From Syntrophaceae bacterium UBA2188 (GTDB taxonomy: Bacteria; Desulfobacterota; BSN033; UBA1163), in the NCBI GenBank assembly GCA_002327985.1, contig DCVM01000145.1:32512-60411 (forward strand): a stretch of DNA of 27,900 nucleotides, read 5' to 3'. This document shows, in pieces, positions 1 through 8,647 of the stretch. How positions within the stretch are numbered: position 1 is the first letter of the stretch; each line of letters begins with the position of its first letter. The translations under genes and the position numbers were made by a program. The notes beneath the pieces are model-generated. The model saw only the letters and a program-made list of their open reading frames with translations, was not told where the DNA came from and ran no database searches.

Positions 1-962
1 GCTTCGTAATCCTTTAGATACTTATCCATCATTGGATTGAGGAGTGCATACCACTTGGCAAGTTCCTCTTTGGGGAGGGTGTACATCTGGAAATCTTTAT
101 AGGTTTCCTTAGACCATTTCAGGGAATTATTGACATGATCGTCAACATACTGGCCGGTCCAGATGGCCTGTTCTCTTCGGAGGTCATCGATGACCTTTTT
201 TACATCATCGGGCAGGGAATTCCATTTAGCCTGGTTCATGACCACGGCAAAGGAAACGACGAAGAGGTTGACATTGCTTGTCACATGGCGGCAGTACTCA
301 GCATATTTGAAATCTTTCAACACTTCCATGGAGGAGACATTTCCTTTAATAACCCCTTTTTGAAGGGCTTCGGGAACATCGGATTGTGGCATGGCAACGG
401 GTGCAGCCCCCAGGAGTCCAAGAATCTTTGCACCTGTACCAGATGCCCTCAATTCGTAGCCTTTGATATCAGCCAGGCTACGGATTGCCTTCATGGACAT
501 GATGTTTGCCGGGGGACAGGTGAACATCGTGATGACCTTCACCTTTTCGAATTCTTTGGGCTTATATTTGTCCACCAGATCATAGAGAGAAACGCTTGCC
601 ACTGTTGCACTGGGCCATCCGAGAGGAAGATCTACTGCTTCAACGACAGGAAAGGCACCAGGTTGGTAAGAGGTAGCGAGGCAACCGATGTCTGCCGTCC
701 CAGCAATAACTCCATCAAACATGTTCTTTGGATTGAGCAAGGTGCTACCGGGATAAGTGTCCACTTTTACCTTTCCGGCAGTCCTCTTTTCTACTTCTGC
801 CTTCCATCTTTCCATCTGAACACAGGGAAAAGTGGGGGCAGGCGGAAAATTGGCATAGCTCAGTTTAATTTGAGCTTGGGCTGGAATGGCCCAAAAATTG
901 GCCCCCAATAAGAGGGCAGCGACTAATCCTAAAGCCATCATGGATATACTCTTTTGTTTCAT
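1..962 (-). CDS. TRAP transporter solute-binding protein (DctP family), 3'-truncated by window edge
   Basis: I translated the minus strand from the ATG at 962; the frame stays open to the window edge, giving 320 codons without a stop. The N-terminus MKQKSISMMALGLVAALLL plus an AQAQ cleavage region is a Sec signal peptide. The mature protein opens with IKLSYANFPP and carries WKAEVEKRTAGKVKVDTYPG, ADIGCLATSYQPGAFP and the DctP-type stretch DIKGYELRASGT, with VVMNQAKWNSLPDDVKKVID near the C-terminus. DctP proteins are periplasmic binders of carboxylates that deliver substrate to the DctQM membrane subunits, which would lie beyond the left edge. The start is supported by GGAGGA 9 bases upstream. 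The promoter contains a GntR-type site also found before the GntR gene at 19106-19792. The substrate cannot be told from sequence; an organic acid is likely. Confidence 0.92.
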   Translation of the reverse strand, partial: MKQKSISMMALGLVAALLLGANFWAIPAQAQIKLSYANFPPAPTFPCVQMERWKAEVEKRTAGKVKVDTYPGSTLLNPKNMFDGVIAGTADIGCLATSYQPGAFPVVEAVDLPLGWPSATVASVSLYDLVDKYKPKEFEKVKVITMFTCPPANIMSMKAIRSLADIKGYELRASGTGAKILGLLGAAPVAMPQSDVPEALQKGVIKGNVSSMEVLKDFKYAEYCRHVTSNVNLFVVSFAVVMNQAKWNSLPDDVKKVIDDLRREQAIWTGQYVDDHVNNSLKWSKETYKDFQMYTLPKEELAKWYALLNPMMDKYLKDYE

Positions 963-1006
963 TTTCTGTAGTCCTCCTTCCTGAGTTTAAAATGATTTAA
1001 TTCATA

Positions 1007-1040
1007 GTATACTGTATACAATATATCTCCCTCCCGTCAA
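1007..1040 (-). promoter_or_regulatory. Promoter and putative GntR operator of the TRAP gene
   Basis: On the minus strand TTGACG (1035-1040) and TATACA (1013-1018) are separated by 16 bases, a plausible sigma-70 promoter. The double hexamer GTATAC-T-GTATAC (1007-1019, a 13-bp palindrome) overlaps the -10. The site GTATACTGTATCC before the GntR gene (19821-19833) matches it at 12 of 13 positions, so repression by that regulator is inferred. Confidence 0.6.
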
Positions 1041-1080
1041 GTTTTTTTTAAGAGCTCCGAGAAACCATAATGCGCCCTCT

Positions 1081-1188
1081 TGATTACACAGATTTAAAAA
1101 GTTGATTAAACAGATTTTCTCTATTTCTAATCTGCGTTATCATTCAATAATCTATGTAATCAGAGATTTCTGGATTTTCCAGAAATCT
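1081..1188 (+). repeat. Interspersed ~110-bp repeat, copy 1 (GATTACACAGATT family)
   Basis: The copy begins TGATTACACAGATTT and has internal variants of the same word (TTGATTAAACAGATT, ATCTATGTAATC). It ends in a perfect 10-bp hairpin, AGATTTCTGG (1164-1173) and CCAGAAATCT (1179-1188). A second copy lies in the opposite orientation at 19889-20008. It fills the gap between the 3' end of the CoA ligase gene and the TRAP gene promoter. Confidence 0.7.
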
Positions 1189-1219
1189 TTTTAAGTTCCA
1201 TCACCTCCTTTGAGAAAAA

Positions 1220-2512
1220 TTAGACTCCCCGGTTATCAAAAACACGTTTGCTCTTTCTCTCCGATCTCGGAAGAGTCCCATAATCCACAATCACTACTTT
1301 CCCGCTGACCAGAATCTGTTTTTTAATCGCTTCTTCAATGATGATGGCTAAAGCCGGATCTTCTGCTGAATTTCCCCCTTCTCTCCTTTCCACTTTAATC
1401 GTCATATAATCTTTCCCGTCCTCTTTCCGGTCGAGGTGAATCTGATATTCACTCCCAACCCCTTGTGTATTAGAGAGGATATGATCTACCTGGCCAGGGT
1501 AGATATTAACTGCTCTGATAATAAACATATCATCAGAACGGCCCAGCAATCGGTCATGCATGGGAAGAATGGAACCGCATGAACATCGTTTTGGAATCAT
1601 CTTGGTGAGGTCTCTGGCCCGGTAGCGGACAAGAGGTGCAGCTTCTTTCCGGAGAGTGGTGATGACCATCTCTCCAATTTCTCCGGGTGGAACAGGTTGG
1701 AGTGTTTCAGGGTTGAGAATTTCAAGAATGTAATAATCTGCCCAATAGTGTATTCCCTCGTGATAAATGCAGTCCAGTCCTGTTCCCGGGCCATAGAGTT
1801 CTGTCAGCCCTGGAATATCAAAGACGTGTTCGACGCCAAGGAGTTCCCTCATCTTCTTTCTCTGGGCGTCACTTGAACGTTCGGATCCCATGATCAATTT
1901 TTTAAGAGCAATTTTTTCTCTCAAACCCCTTTTTTCAACTTCCTCTGCCATGAGAATGCCCATTGAGGCCGTGGAGCACAGAACAGTGGATTGAAAGTCT
2001 TCTAAAAACTGGCATTGCATATCGATATTACCCGGACCAATGGGGATGGCCATGGCACCCAAACGCTCAACCCCCAACTGAAAACCAACACCAGCCGTCC
2101 AAACGCCATATCCTACTGCAATCTGGACCCGATCCTTTGTGGTCAATCCGGCTATCTCATAACATCGAGCAAACATGTTAGCCCAATCATTAATATCTTT
2201 TTGAGTATAGCAGAGGACTTTTCTTTTTCCCGTGGTTCCAGACGAAGCGTGGATTCGAACAATCTTCTCAAACGGTGATGACCTTAAGGGAAAGGGATAT
2301 CCCTCCTGAAGGTCTTTAGAGGTGGTAAAAGGAAGCTTGGCAATATCTTTTAACGAATGAATCTGTTTGGGTTTTACTCCAGCCTCATCAAATCGTTTCC
2401 GATAAAATTCGGAGTTTTTATAAACGTGATTGACTGTCCATTGAAGTCCCTCCAATTGAATTTGCTTCAGTTCCCTCTCTGTTCTTATTTTTGGCATAAA
2501 CGTTTTTCCCAT
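1220..2512 (-). CDS. Phenylacetate-CoA ligase-like (PaaK family) AMP-binding enzyme
   Basis: This is a 430-residue member of the adenylate-forming PaaK family, which activates aromatic or other carboxylic acids to CoA thioesters through an acyl-AMP intermediate in the cytoplasm. Visible motifs are the P-loop SSGTTGK (residues 90-96), GLTELYGPGTG in the A5 position, RYRARDLT, the hinge-region stretch LGRSDDMFIIRAVNIYPGQVD typical of PaaK rather than of long-chain ligases, and a C-terminal lysine-rich ERKSKRVFDNRG. Length matches PaaK (about 430-440). I prefer the ATG at 2512 to an in-frame ATG at 2527, because GAGGAGG lies just before 2512 and none before 2527. It is divergent from the gene at 2754. 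The substrate is not resolvable from sequence. Confidence 0.88.
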   Translation of the reverse strand: MGKTFMPKIRTERELKQIQLEGLQWTVNHVYKNSEFYRKRFDEAGVKPKQIHSLKDIAKLPFTTSKDLQEGYPFPLRSSPFEKIVRIHASSGTTGKRKVLCYTQKDINDWANMFARCYEIAGLTTKDRVQIAVGYGVWTAGVGFQLGVERLGAMAIPIGPGNIDMQCQFLEDFQSTVLCSTASMGILMAEEVEKRGLREKIALKKLIMGSERSSDAQRKKMRELLGVEHVFDIPGLTELYGPGTGLDCIYHEGIHYWADYYILEILNPETLQPVPPGEIGEMVITTLRKEAAPLVRYRARDLTKMIPKRCSCGSILPMHDRLLGRSDDMFIIRAVNIYPGQVDHILSNTQGVGSEYQIHLDRKEDGKDYMTIKVERREGGNSAEDPALAIIIEEAIKKQILVSGKVVIVDYGTLPRSERKSKRVFDNRGV

Positions 2513-2753
2513 TTTCGTCCTCCTCATCGTGTCAACCCCATCGTATTAAAAAAAAGAAATAGAGTCAAGTGAAACTTATCACATTGTTTTAACAAAATTA
2601 TCATATCTGGTCTTGAGAAAATAGACTTTTTTTTGTTATGATTTTTCATTGAAATGAGATTTTACCTTGTAAAAAAAATGACAAATATTCCAAATTTGTT
2701 TGAGGTTACTAATAGTTAGACATCTCTTTTACTTTGAAAAAGGGGGATAAAGG

Positions 2754-3263
2754 GTGAATTTATCAACGGAGCAGCTTTTAGAAATTGCACAATATTCGCT
2801 TGTCCGCATAGATGGTGCTTGGTTTATGGCCTTGGTTAGGAAGCTTGGAAAAGAAACCGCGTGGGAAATGGATGTTGAGGCATGGAAGCAATTCTCCTAT
2901 GTACTTGGGAAAAAAATCAGGAAAGACATAGCCCCCGATCCAAAATGGCCTGAAAGTTTTTTGGAAGCATTAGAAATTCTTAGTAAGATTCTTAAAATTG
3001 AAGGTCGTAAAGTGTTTGTTGAATCTGATCGTATCACGGTTCAGGTTACAGACTGTGAAAATCAGAAAGCTATTGCTAAGGCTGGGGTAGCCGATTGCGG
3101 AATTGCGACCGTCCATACCTATCAGGGATTAATGAGGGGTTTATTTGGAAAAGAGATGGATGTGGTTGTGAAACATACAAAGAATCTGAATCAGGGTGAT
3201 GACTGTTGTGAGGTGGTTATTTCCAGGCAGACTCATTCATCAACGAAACGGCATCTGATCTAA
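2754..3263 (+). CDS. DUF6125-like small cytosolic protein, function unknown
   Basis: This 169-residue protein starts with GTG after a GGGGGATAAAGG ribosome-binding region. The N-terminal half (IDGAWFMALVRKLGKETAWEMDVEAWKQF, quoted in part: DGAWF, AWEMD, EAWKQF) resembles DUF6125 proteins of anaerobes, which I recall as having a DGxWF...D.xAW..F pattern. The second half has several cysteines (DCENQ, ADCG, DDCCEVVI), and a DCC motif near the C-terminus recalls ligand-binding V4R-like domains. No signal peptide or membrane segment is visible. It lies 58 bases upstream of the SDR gene on the same strand, so the two are probably co-transcribed. Possible roles as a small-molecule or metal binder are conjecture. 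Confidence 0.75.
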   Translation: MNLSTEQLLEIAQYSLVRIDGAWFMALVRKLGKETAWEMDVEAWKQFSYVLGKKIRKDIAPDPKWPESFLEALEILSKILKIEGRKVFVESDRITVQVTDCENQKAIAKAGVADCGIATVHTYQGLMRGLFGKEMDVVVKHTKNLNQGDDCCEVVISRQTHSSTKRHLI

Positions 3264-3321
3264 ATGATCGATGAAAAATAATAGAGAGTAATGTAAATAA
3301 ATGGCGAGAGAGATGTGATCC

Positions 3322-4221
3322 ATGTCAAGAATAGATTTTACAGGTAGAGTGGCCATTGTCACAGGTGCAGGTGGAGGGCTGGGAAGGAATCATGCTATCG
3401 AGCTTGCAAAACGAGGGGCTAAGGTGGTGGTCAATGATTTAGGGGGGTCGAGGGACGGAGTTGGCTCGAGTAAATCCGCCGCTGATCATATTGTAGAAGA
3501 GATCAAGTCCAACGGGGGTGAGGCTGTCCCTAATTATGATAATGTTGCCACTCCAGAGGGAGGCGAGAGTATCGTTCGGACTGCACTGGATGCTTTTGGC
3601 AAGCTGGACATCCTGATCAATAATGCTGGGATACTTTTGGACAGCAGTTTTGCAAAGATAGACGAAAAAAAGTGGGATGCGGTGATGGCGGTTCATCTGA
3701 AGGGGACTTTCTGTGTTACCAAGCCTGCATTCATCCAAATGATGAAGCAAAATTATGGAAGAATGGTCATGACTGCCTCAGGGTCTGGCCTCTTTGGAAA
3801 TTTTGGTCAGAGCAATTATGCGAGTGCAAAGATGGGTGTGGTGGGTTTGGTTAATGTCCTAAAGCTCGAAGGAGCGAAATATAACATTAAAACCAACGTT
3901 ATTGCACCGATTGCAGGGACCCGGCTCACCGAGGATATTGTCCCCCCAGAGCTCTTCAGAATGATGAAGGTTGATTTTGTTACCCCTGCGGTTCTTTATA
4001 TGTGCTCCGAGCCGTGCCAGGACTCCGGCGTCATTATTAATGCAGGTCTCGGTTACTTTAGCCGATCTGCAATCATGACAGGCGAAGGGGTCATTCTTTC
4101 AGATAAAGAAAAGATTCCAACGCCAGAGGAAGTGATGGAGAATTGGGGAAGGATAACGAGTCTGGAGAATCCTAAATTCTTTTCCCAGTTAATGGAGATG
4201 AGCAGTGTGTTGAAGAAGTAA
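3322..4221 (+). CDS. SDR-family 3-hydroxyacyl-CoA dehydrogenase (MFE-2/HSD17B4-like)
   Basis: This is a 299-residue classical short-chain dehydrogenase. The Rossmann glycine motif TGAGGGLG is at residues 14-21, NNAG at 100-103, the catalytic serine at about 153-155 and YASAK with Y166 and K170. The early segment VVVNDLGGSRDGVG, with the D-L-G-G insertion, and the extended C-terminus after residue 230 are typical of the (3R)-hydroxyacyl-CoA dehydrogenase unit of peroxisomal multifunctional enzyme type 2. Oxidation of a 3-hydroxyacyl-CoA in a beta-oxidation-like route is therefore likely, with NAD+ suggested by D39 at the end of strand 2. It is a stand-alone protein without the hydratase or SCP domains of MFE-2. 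It ends tail-to-tail with the next gene, 25 bases away. Confidence 0.88.
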   Translation: MSRIDFTGRVAIVTGAGGGLGRNHAIELAKRGAKVVVNDLGGSRDGVGSSKSAADHIVEEIKSNGGEAVPNYDNVATPEGGESIVRTALDAFGKLDILINNAGILLDSSFAKIDEKKWDAVMAVHLKGTFCVTKPAFIQMMKQNYGRMVMTASGSGLFGNFGQSNYASAKMGVVGLVNVLKLEGAKYNIKTNVIAPIAGTRLTEDIVPPELFRMMKVDFVTPAVLYMCSEPCQDSGVIINAGLGYFSRSAIMTGEGVILSDKEKIPTPEEVMENWGRITSLENPKFFSQLMEMSSVLKK

Positions 4222-4246
4222 CCTTGAGGACAATAGAAATGAAATC

Positions 4247-6826
4247 TTATCGCACCAAGGAAAAAGGTGTAAATCCTATATCATTGCAGAAGAAATACTC
4301 ATCTTTACTCTCGTTTGTTCCTTTGGGATTTCTGAAAACAGTACCACAAAATTCAAGTCCCCAATAGAGCTTTTCAAACTGATGGCAAATCGTATCGCCT
4401 TGAATCCCACTCTTACCGCGGTCAGAATTTGGCCCGGCCAGCGTGGGGGCAGAGATAATCTTCTGGGTATACGGATCCTTCAAAGCTGGCCCGCGCCAAG
4501 TGAATTCTCCATTCTTTTCACGATCGACCCACCATTGTTGACCATCCCGATCGATTCCTGTGATCCTGGAACCCATGAGCAGGCTCTTAATCTCTTCTCC
4601 GGTCAGCTGGTTTTCCTGGGAGGCAGGGAAATACCCGCCCGATATTCTTGCCGGCGCATATCCTGCCTTGAGAAGACCTTGCGCATACCGATCGACCATT
4701 GCGCGGTCCCTGAGGGGCAAACTAAACATCGTAACCTCCAGATTGGGCGTGCGGCCTAACTTTTTACTGTACATCTCGACCATAGCCCGGGCATCCTGAT
4801 CACGACCAATAAGGGCGTAGAGTACAGGAAGTAAAACCGCTCCGGCTTCCGGGTTGAGTTTCTCGATTTGTTCCATTATCTTGACGGCTTCTGTAATTTC
4901 CCCCATGCAAAAGTGTGCAATGCCGAGGGCTGTCAAATATAAATAACGGCTTTGGGAATCCAGCCGCCAACGCTTATTCAAATATTCAATTCCCTCCTTC
5001 GGCCTGCCAGAAAGGTACAAGACCCGACCCATGTTAAAAAGGCAATGCGGACTGTTGGGATCGAGAGCCAAGCCCCGTTCCTCTTCGGAGATCGCCTCCT
5101 TATGCTGACGCCGAGAGAGATACAATAAACCCGATAGGTTGTAAGCGTTGGGTGTCGGCTTTTTCATGGCCATCTGCGTATATTCACGAAACCGCAAGCG
5201 CCCTTCTATCCAGGACATATTGAGTGCTGGGAGCAATCTCGTGAATAAAGTGACTTGATAGTGAACTTGGGCCAGGCCCACATATGCATCCCCATAGTTT
5301 GGGTCCAGCTCAAGGGCTTTCTTGAAAAGGCCAGCTGCCCTCGCAGTACAATCGGGGGTGTACCGATAAAACTGACCCCATCCTTCCAAAGCGGCATTAT
5401 AGGCGTCAATATTATCAGTCCCCCTCTGACCTATCCGTTCTTTTTCACTTCCGCTCAGTTTCACTTCCAAGGCAGAGACAATCTTTCGGGTGATCTGATC
5501 CTGCAAAGCAAAGACCTTGCTCATCGTGCCGTCATATCGCTCTGCCCATAGATGAAGGCCAGTCATAGCATCAATAAGCTGGGCATTAATTCGAATTTCA
5601 TCTCCGGACTTGCGCACACTCCCCTCAAGGACGTACCGCACTCCAAGCTCTTCAGCCACTTGCTTAAATTTCACCGCCTTTCCCTTGTAGAAGAAAGTTG
5701 AATTCCGGGCTATTACTAATAGGCCAGAGATCTTGGATAAGTCGGTTATTATGTCATCAGTCATCCCGTCGCTGAAATATTCCTGCTTCGGATCCTCACT
5801 CATATTCACAAAGGGAAGCACGGCAATGGAGGGCTTATCGGGCAGAGGAAAAGCCATCTTCTCTTTGGAGGCAACCTCCTCTTTAGGGAGTTGAGGAGCC
5901 ACAGGTTTTGATACTTTTTCGGCTGAAGGGGGTTCTACCTTTTTCTTAGGAGCAACTTCTACAATTATCTTTTGTCTGTCAGGGGCCTCTGTTGAAGGGG
6001 GCACGATCCCTAAGGGCTTCTCATGCTTGAGGAGAGCAACCTCCTCTTCGGGGGTCTTCTCAGGGGGAATCCTCTCGGGTTGAGGAGTATCGTGAATGTA
6101 AAGTCCCCAGATTGCTATGGCAGCGGCTCCCACAACCACTATAATCCCTCCAATCAGCGCCACCCACCGATACCTGATTGGCAATAATGTCCTCCTTCTC
6201 TCCAACGGAGGAACTGTTATCTCAGGCTCTTCCGAAACAGCTTTATCAGGTTCTACCTTCTTCTCTTTGAGACTTGAGATGAATTTTTCCCATGCCTCTC
6301 CGTTCAGGGAGTCCTCGTAGAGGATGGCAATATCATTTAAAGTTGCTCCTATTTTATCTATGGCAAACCTAAGCCTGACATTCTCATGACTCCCCTTGTA
6401 CTCAAAAAGATTTGCCCAGCTATCTTTTTCAGCCTCGCTAAAATGATAGGTTTTGCCAATCCCTTCCTCATACCCCTTTTTCTTTCCGAGGACCATGAAA
6501 AGCGGGGCCTCTTCGAGGTTAGGGAGGGCATCTTTCCATTTTTTATAGATCCTTACCAGCAAATTCTCTTTATCTGACGACCCCGCTGAATCCCCAATCG
6601 TTTCGTTCAGCAAAGCAAGGCGGTCATGGTGCCCTTCCAGCGGGATGGATGTGATTTTCCCCTGTCTTTTCATCTCGTTAACGACAAGGGCAATGACGGA
6701 GAGGTAAAACCTTCGGGAGGATGAGTTGAAATGAAGGGTCAGTTCAATTCTATTTTTGAGCTCAATATGGAGCTTGAACTGATTGAGATCAATTGTGATG
6801 GAATGAGGTTTGGCGTCTTTGGCCAT
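4247..6826 (-). CDS. Membrane-anchored TolB-like/TPR protein with cyclase-associated C-terminal domain
   Basis: The protein has about 859 residues from the ATG at 6826. That start has GGGGAAAGGGG directly upstream; an in-frame ATG at 6850 has no ribosome-binding site. Layout: a cytoplasmic N-terminal region (1-210) with no motif I recognise; a single transmembrane helix (about 220-242, ALIGGIIVVVGAAAIAIWGL); a Pro/Glu/Lys-rich linker (250-330); and a TolB-N/FlgO-like domain (about 332-460) with PSIAVLPFVNMSEDPKQEYF, SDGMTDDIITDLS and YVLEGSVRKSGDEIRINAQL. TPR helices follow (about 470-690), then a C-terminal segment (ISGIDRDG-type, GDTICHQF, CGTVFRNP) like those found at the end of some TPR-bearing adenylate cyclases. 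The TolB-like plus TPR pair is usually attached to a CadC-type wHTH or a cyclase domain; neither is visible here. A signalling or protein-scaffold role is inferred. Confidence 0.8.
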   Translation of the reverse strand: MAKDAKPHSITIDLNQFKLHIELKNRIELTLHFNSSSRRFYLSVIALVVNEMKRQGKITSIPLEGHHDRLALLNETIGDSAGSSDKENLLVRIYKKWKDALPNLEEAPLFMVLGKKKGYEEGIGKTYHFSEAEKDSWANLFEYKGSHENVRLRFAIDKIGATLNDIAILYEDSLNGEAWEKFISSLKEKKVEPDKAVSEEPEITVPPLERRRTLLPIRYRWVALIGGIIVVVGAAAIAIWGLYIHDTPQPERIPPEKTPEEEVALLKHEKPLGIVPPSTEAPDRQKIIVEVAPKKKVEPPSAEKVSKPVAPQLPKEEVASKEKMAFPLPDKPSIAVLPFVNMSEDPKQEYFSDGMTDDIITDLSKISGLLVIARNSTFFYKGKAVKFKQVAEELGVRYVLEGSVRKSGDEIRINAQLIDAMTGLHLWAERYDGTMSKVFALQDQITRKIVSALEVKLSGSEKERIGQRGTDNIDAYNAALEGWGQFYRYTPDCTARAAGLFKKALELDPNYGDAYVGLAQVHYQVTLFTRLLPALNMSWIEGRLRFREYTQMAMKKPTPNAYNLSGLLYLSRRQHKEAISEEERGLALDPNSPHCLFNMGRVLYLSGRPKEGIEYLNKRWRLDSQSRYLYLTALGIAHFCMGEITEAVKIMEQIEKLNPEAGAVLLPVLYALIGRDQDARAMVEMYSKKLGRTPNLEVTMFSLPLRDRAMVDRYAQGLLKAGYAPARISGGYFPASQENQLTGEEIKSLLMGSRITGIDRDGQQWWVDREKNGEFTWRGPALKDPYTQKIISAPTLAGPNSDRGKSGIQGDTICHQFEKLYWGLEFCGTVFRNPKGTNESKDEYFFCNDIGFTPFSLVR

Positions 6827-6895
6827 TTTTCCCCTTTCCCCAAATCCCATTGAAAAGACAGGAGATTTTATTAAGCCCGGAAGTAATTAAAAAAA

Positions 6896-6917
6896 TGTCA
6901 CGATGCGCACCGTGACA
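6896..6917. promoter_or_regulatory. Inverted repeat between divergent genes (candidate operator)
   Basis: TGTCACG (6896-6902) and CGTGACA (6911-6917) form a perfect 7-bp inverted repeat with an 8-base spacer. It lies between the divergent genes ending at 6826 and starting at 7001. There is no T-tract, so an operator is more likely than a terminator. The binding protein is unknown. Confidence 0.4.
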
Positions 6918-7000
6918 GACCATATCATATCTTTAAAATGTAGTCAATCTCAGGATGGAACTCTAAAGAAGCAAACCATTACGTGATTGAAGGAGGACCT

Positions 7001-7939
7001 ATGAAAAAGTTCATCGTCGTATCATTGATTACGGCTATCATGTTATTAGTGGGGAGTTTTTCTGCTTTCACTCAAGCTCAGAGTCCTGCGAGTCAGGTGA
7101 AGCCAACTTTCCTTGCACCAACTCCTGGCACTTACGTGCACGGTTGGCCTGCCTTCACCGTTTCCTACCCCAAGGATTGGGTGGAAATGCCTACGCGGGC
7201 GGGAGAGGTCTTTTGCGTCACCACTCCCGATTCAATAACTTTGACTTTCCCTCGTCGTGTACCTAACTTTGCGGTTTGGGTCTTTCCAACTCCTCTCCCC
7301 ATTGACAAATGGAGCGACATACTCGTTCCGCCCCTTAGATGGCCGGGTAGTGACATCAAAATAGTATATGACAAACCTTCGCAGTTGAAAGATGGCGCTC
7401 CAGCGCAGGAAGCAGAGATTGAATGGGTCCGCAATGAGGCGAAGGTGAATATACTGGTGCTTACTACGAGGAAAGACGCTGCATGGATCCAGATCATCCA
7501 AGCGTCCGATAAGGGGAAGATAGGGGAGGACGTGAAGAGCTACGCTTATTCCCTGACATTTCAGCAGGGCAGGGAAGAGCCGGTGAAAGTGCCCTCCGAT
7601 GTCCAGGAGTTTCTTGACAAGTACTCCAGAGACTTAGTGAGCGGCAATGTGGAAAGAATCATGGCCAATTTCTCGGATCGGTTTCGTAACCAAAGCCGGA
7701 AGAAGGCATTTTATGAACAATGGCTTCGAAATAATCCTGACTCCCCCATCCAGCGGGGCCTCCTTTCATCCGAGGCAACCGTGACGGTTTTTGAAGCCCA
7801 GGGAGATAAAGCATATGTGGATGGATTTTTTGCATCAAAGGCAAGAGACCACGCCGACAAAGCTGTGAAGGAGCCCATGGGCTTCCGGCAGATCATCAAA
7901 GAAAACGGCCAATGGAAGTGGTATGGCGATCAAAGGTAG
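7001..7939 (+). CDS. Secreted protein with PsbP-like N-terminal and SnoaL/NTF2-like C-terminal region
   Basis: This 312-residue protein starts at the ATG at 7001, preceded by GAAGGAGG; a GTG 18 bases upstream lacks a site. The N-terminus MKKFIVVSLITAIMLLVGSFSAF ending near TQAQS is a Sec signal peptide with no lipobox cysteine, so it is probably periplasmic. Residues about 40-190 contain GWPAFTVSYPKDWVEMP, a pattern seen in PsbP/DUF1795-like domains. Residues about 195-312 (VQEFLDKYSRDLVSGNVERIMANFSDRF ... GFRQIIKENGQWKWYGDQ, quoted in part) have the helical start and closing W-K-W-YG strand of NTF2/SnoaL-like folds. Function is unknown. It is divergent from the TolB-like gene and followed by a terminator at 8040. 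Confidence 0.8.
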   Translation: MKKFIVVSLITAIMLLVGSFSAFTQAQSPASQVKPTFLAPTPGTYVHGWPAFTVSYPKDWVEMPTRAGEVFCVTTPDSITLTFPRRVPNFAVWVFPTPLPIDKWSDILVPPLRWPGSDIKIVYDKPSQLKDGAPAQEAEIEWVRNEAKVNILVLTTRKDAAWIQIIQASDKGKIGEDVKSYAYSLTFQQGREEPVKVPSDVQEFLDKYSRDLVSGNVERIMANFSDRFRNQSRKKAFYEQWLRNNPDSPIQRGLLSSEATVTVFEAQGDKAYVDGFFASKARDHADKAVKEPMGFRQIIKENGQWKWYGDQR

Positions 7940-8039
7940 TCGGCCACAGGGGGAAGATTGGAAGGCAGGGTCGGACAGGTCCGCTTTAACCATTTGGAGG
8001 ATGTCACGAAAAGGAGTTTTCGGAAAGTGCCAATGCCAT

Positions 8040-8083
8040 GGCTCCAGAGGGACCTTAGGATCCCTTTGGGGCCTTTCTTTTTT
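8040..8083 (+). terminator. Rho-independent terminator after the secreted protein gene
   Basis: GGCTCCAGAGGGA (8040-8052) pairs with TCCCTTTGGGGCC (8061-8073) over 13 positions, two of them G-U wobbles, followed by TTTCTTTTTT. It lies 100 bases after the stop of the upstream gene and before the next start, so it separates two plus-strand transcription units. Confidence 0.75.
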
Positions 8084-8148
8084 GCCTTCTTAAAGGGTCC
8101 TTTCTTTAGATGTCAACCAAGATTACAATTGAAAAGGAGGAAACGATC

Positions 8149-8643
8149 ATGGCGACGATTAAAAAAACCATTTGCACTTTAAGTATCGTTGGAATCTTCA
8201 CTTTTATACTGTTTATTGTGATAGCCCAAGCAGCGGAACCTATTGACTGTGTTGTATGTCAAGACATGACAATTACAACCATCGTTCAAACTGGAGACTT
8301 AATCATTATGGGTTATGAAAGCAAGGGAATTGTCCTCGACAATACGGAAAGTAAGTTTTTCGACAGCGATACTGTCCATGGCGTAGGGATAATGAAGATT
8401 GACAAGGGAAAAGTGACTGGTAGTTGGATTAACAAACACCTGAATCCAAGTGGCGATTTTTATGTCACTGAAGGATCATCCGTCGGTCCGGAATCAAATT
8501 TTAAGTTTATATATGGCACTGGGAAATTTGCAGGGATTACCGGGGGAGGTAAAACCATCCGTTTTACGAAAGGGAAGCCAGTCTCTCCAGGGACATCGCA
8601 AGGTTGCGTAAAGGTAACGGGAACCTATGAATTGAAAAAATAA
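8149..8643 (+). CDS. Small secreted protein of unknown function
   Basis: This 164-residue protein starts at the ATG at 8149, with GAAAAGGAGG placed correctly; an upstream in-frame ATG at 8110 has none. MATIKKTICTLSIVGIFTFI followed by VIAQAAEP is a signal peptide. The mature part starts with a CVVCQD cysteine pair, and its C-terminal half (GTGKFAGITGGGK, GCVKVTGTYELKK) recalls the closing strands of beta-barrel proteins of the allene-oxide-cyclase/dirigent type, in which GTGKFxGxxG is common. I cannot assign a function; a third cysteine, in QGCVKV, lies near the end. It has its own terminator immediately downstream. Confidence 0.75.
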   Translation: MATIKKTICTLSIVGIFTFILFIVIAQAAEPIDCVVCQDMTITTIVQTGDLIIMGYESKGIVLDNTESKFFDSDTVHGVGIMKIDKGKVTGSWINKHLNPSGDFYVTEGSSVGPESNFKFIYGTGKFAGITGGGKTIRFTKGKPVSPGTSQGCVKVTGTYELKK

Positions 8644-8647
8644 ATTC

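Noticed and set aside
135..911. 258-codon plus-strand ORF at the left end
   Set aside because: It lies antisense to the TRAP solute-binding protein, whose minus-strand translation has a signal peptide and family motifs; the plus-strand product looks like no protein family.
1164..1188. Hairpin followed by T-run read as a terminator
   Set aside because: The T-run is on the plus strand while both neighbouring genes are on the minus strand; the hairpin is part of the interspersed repeat.
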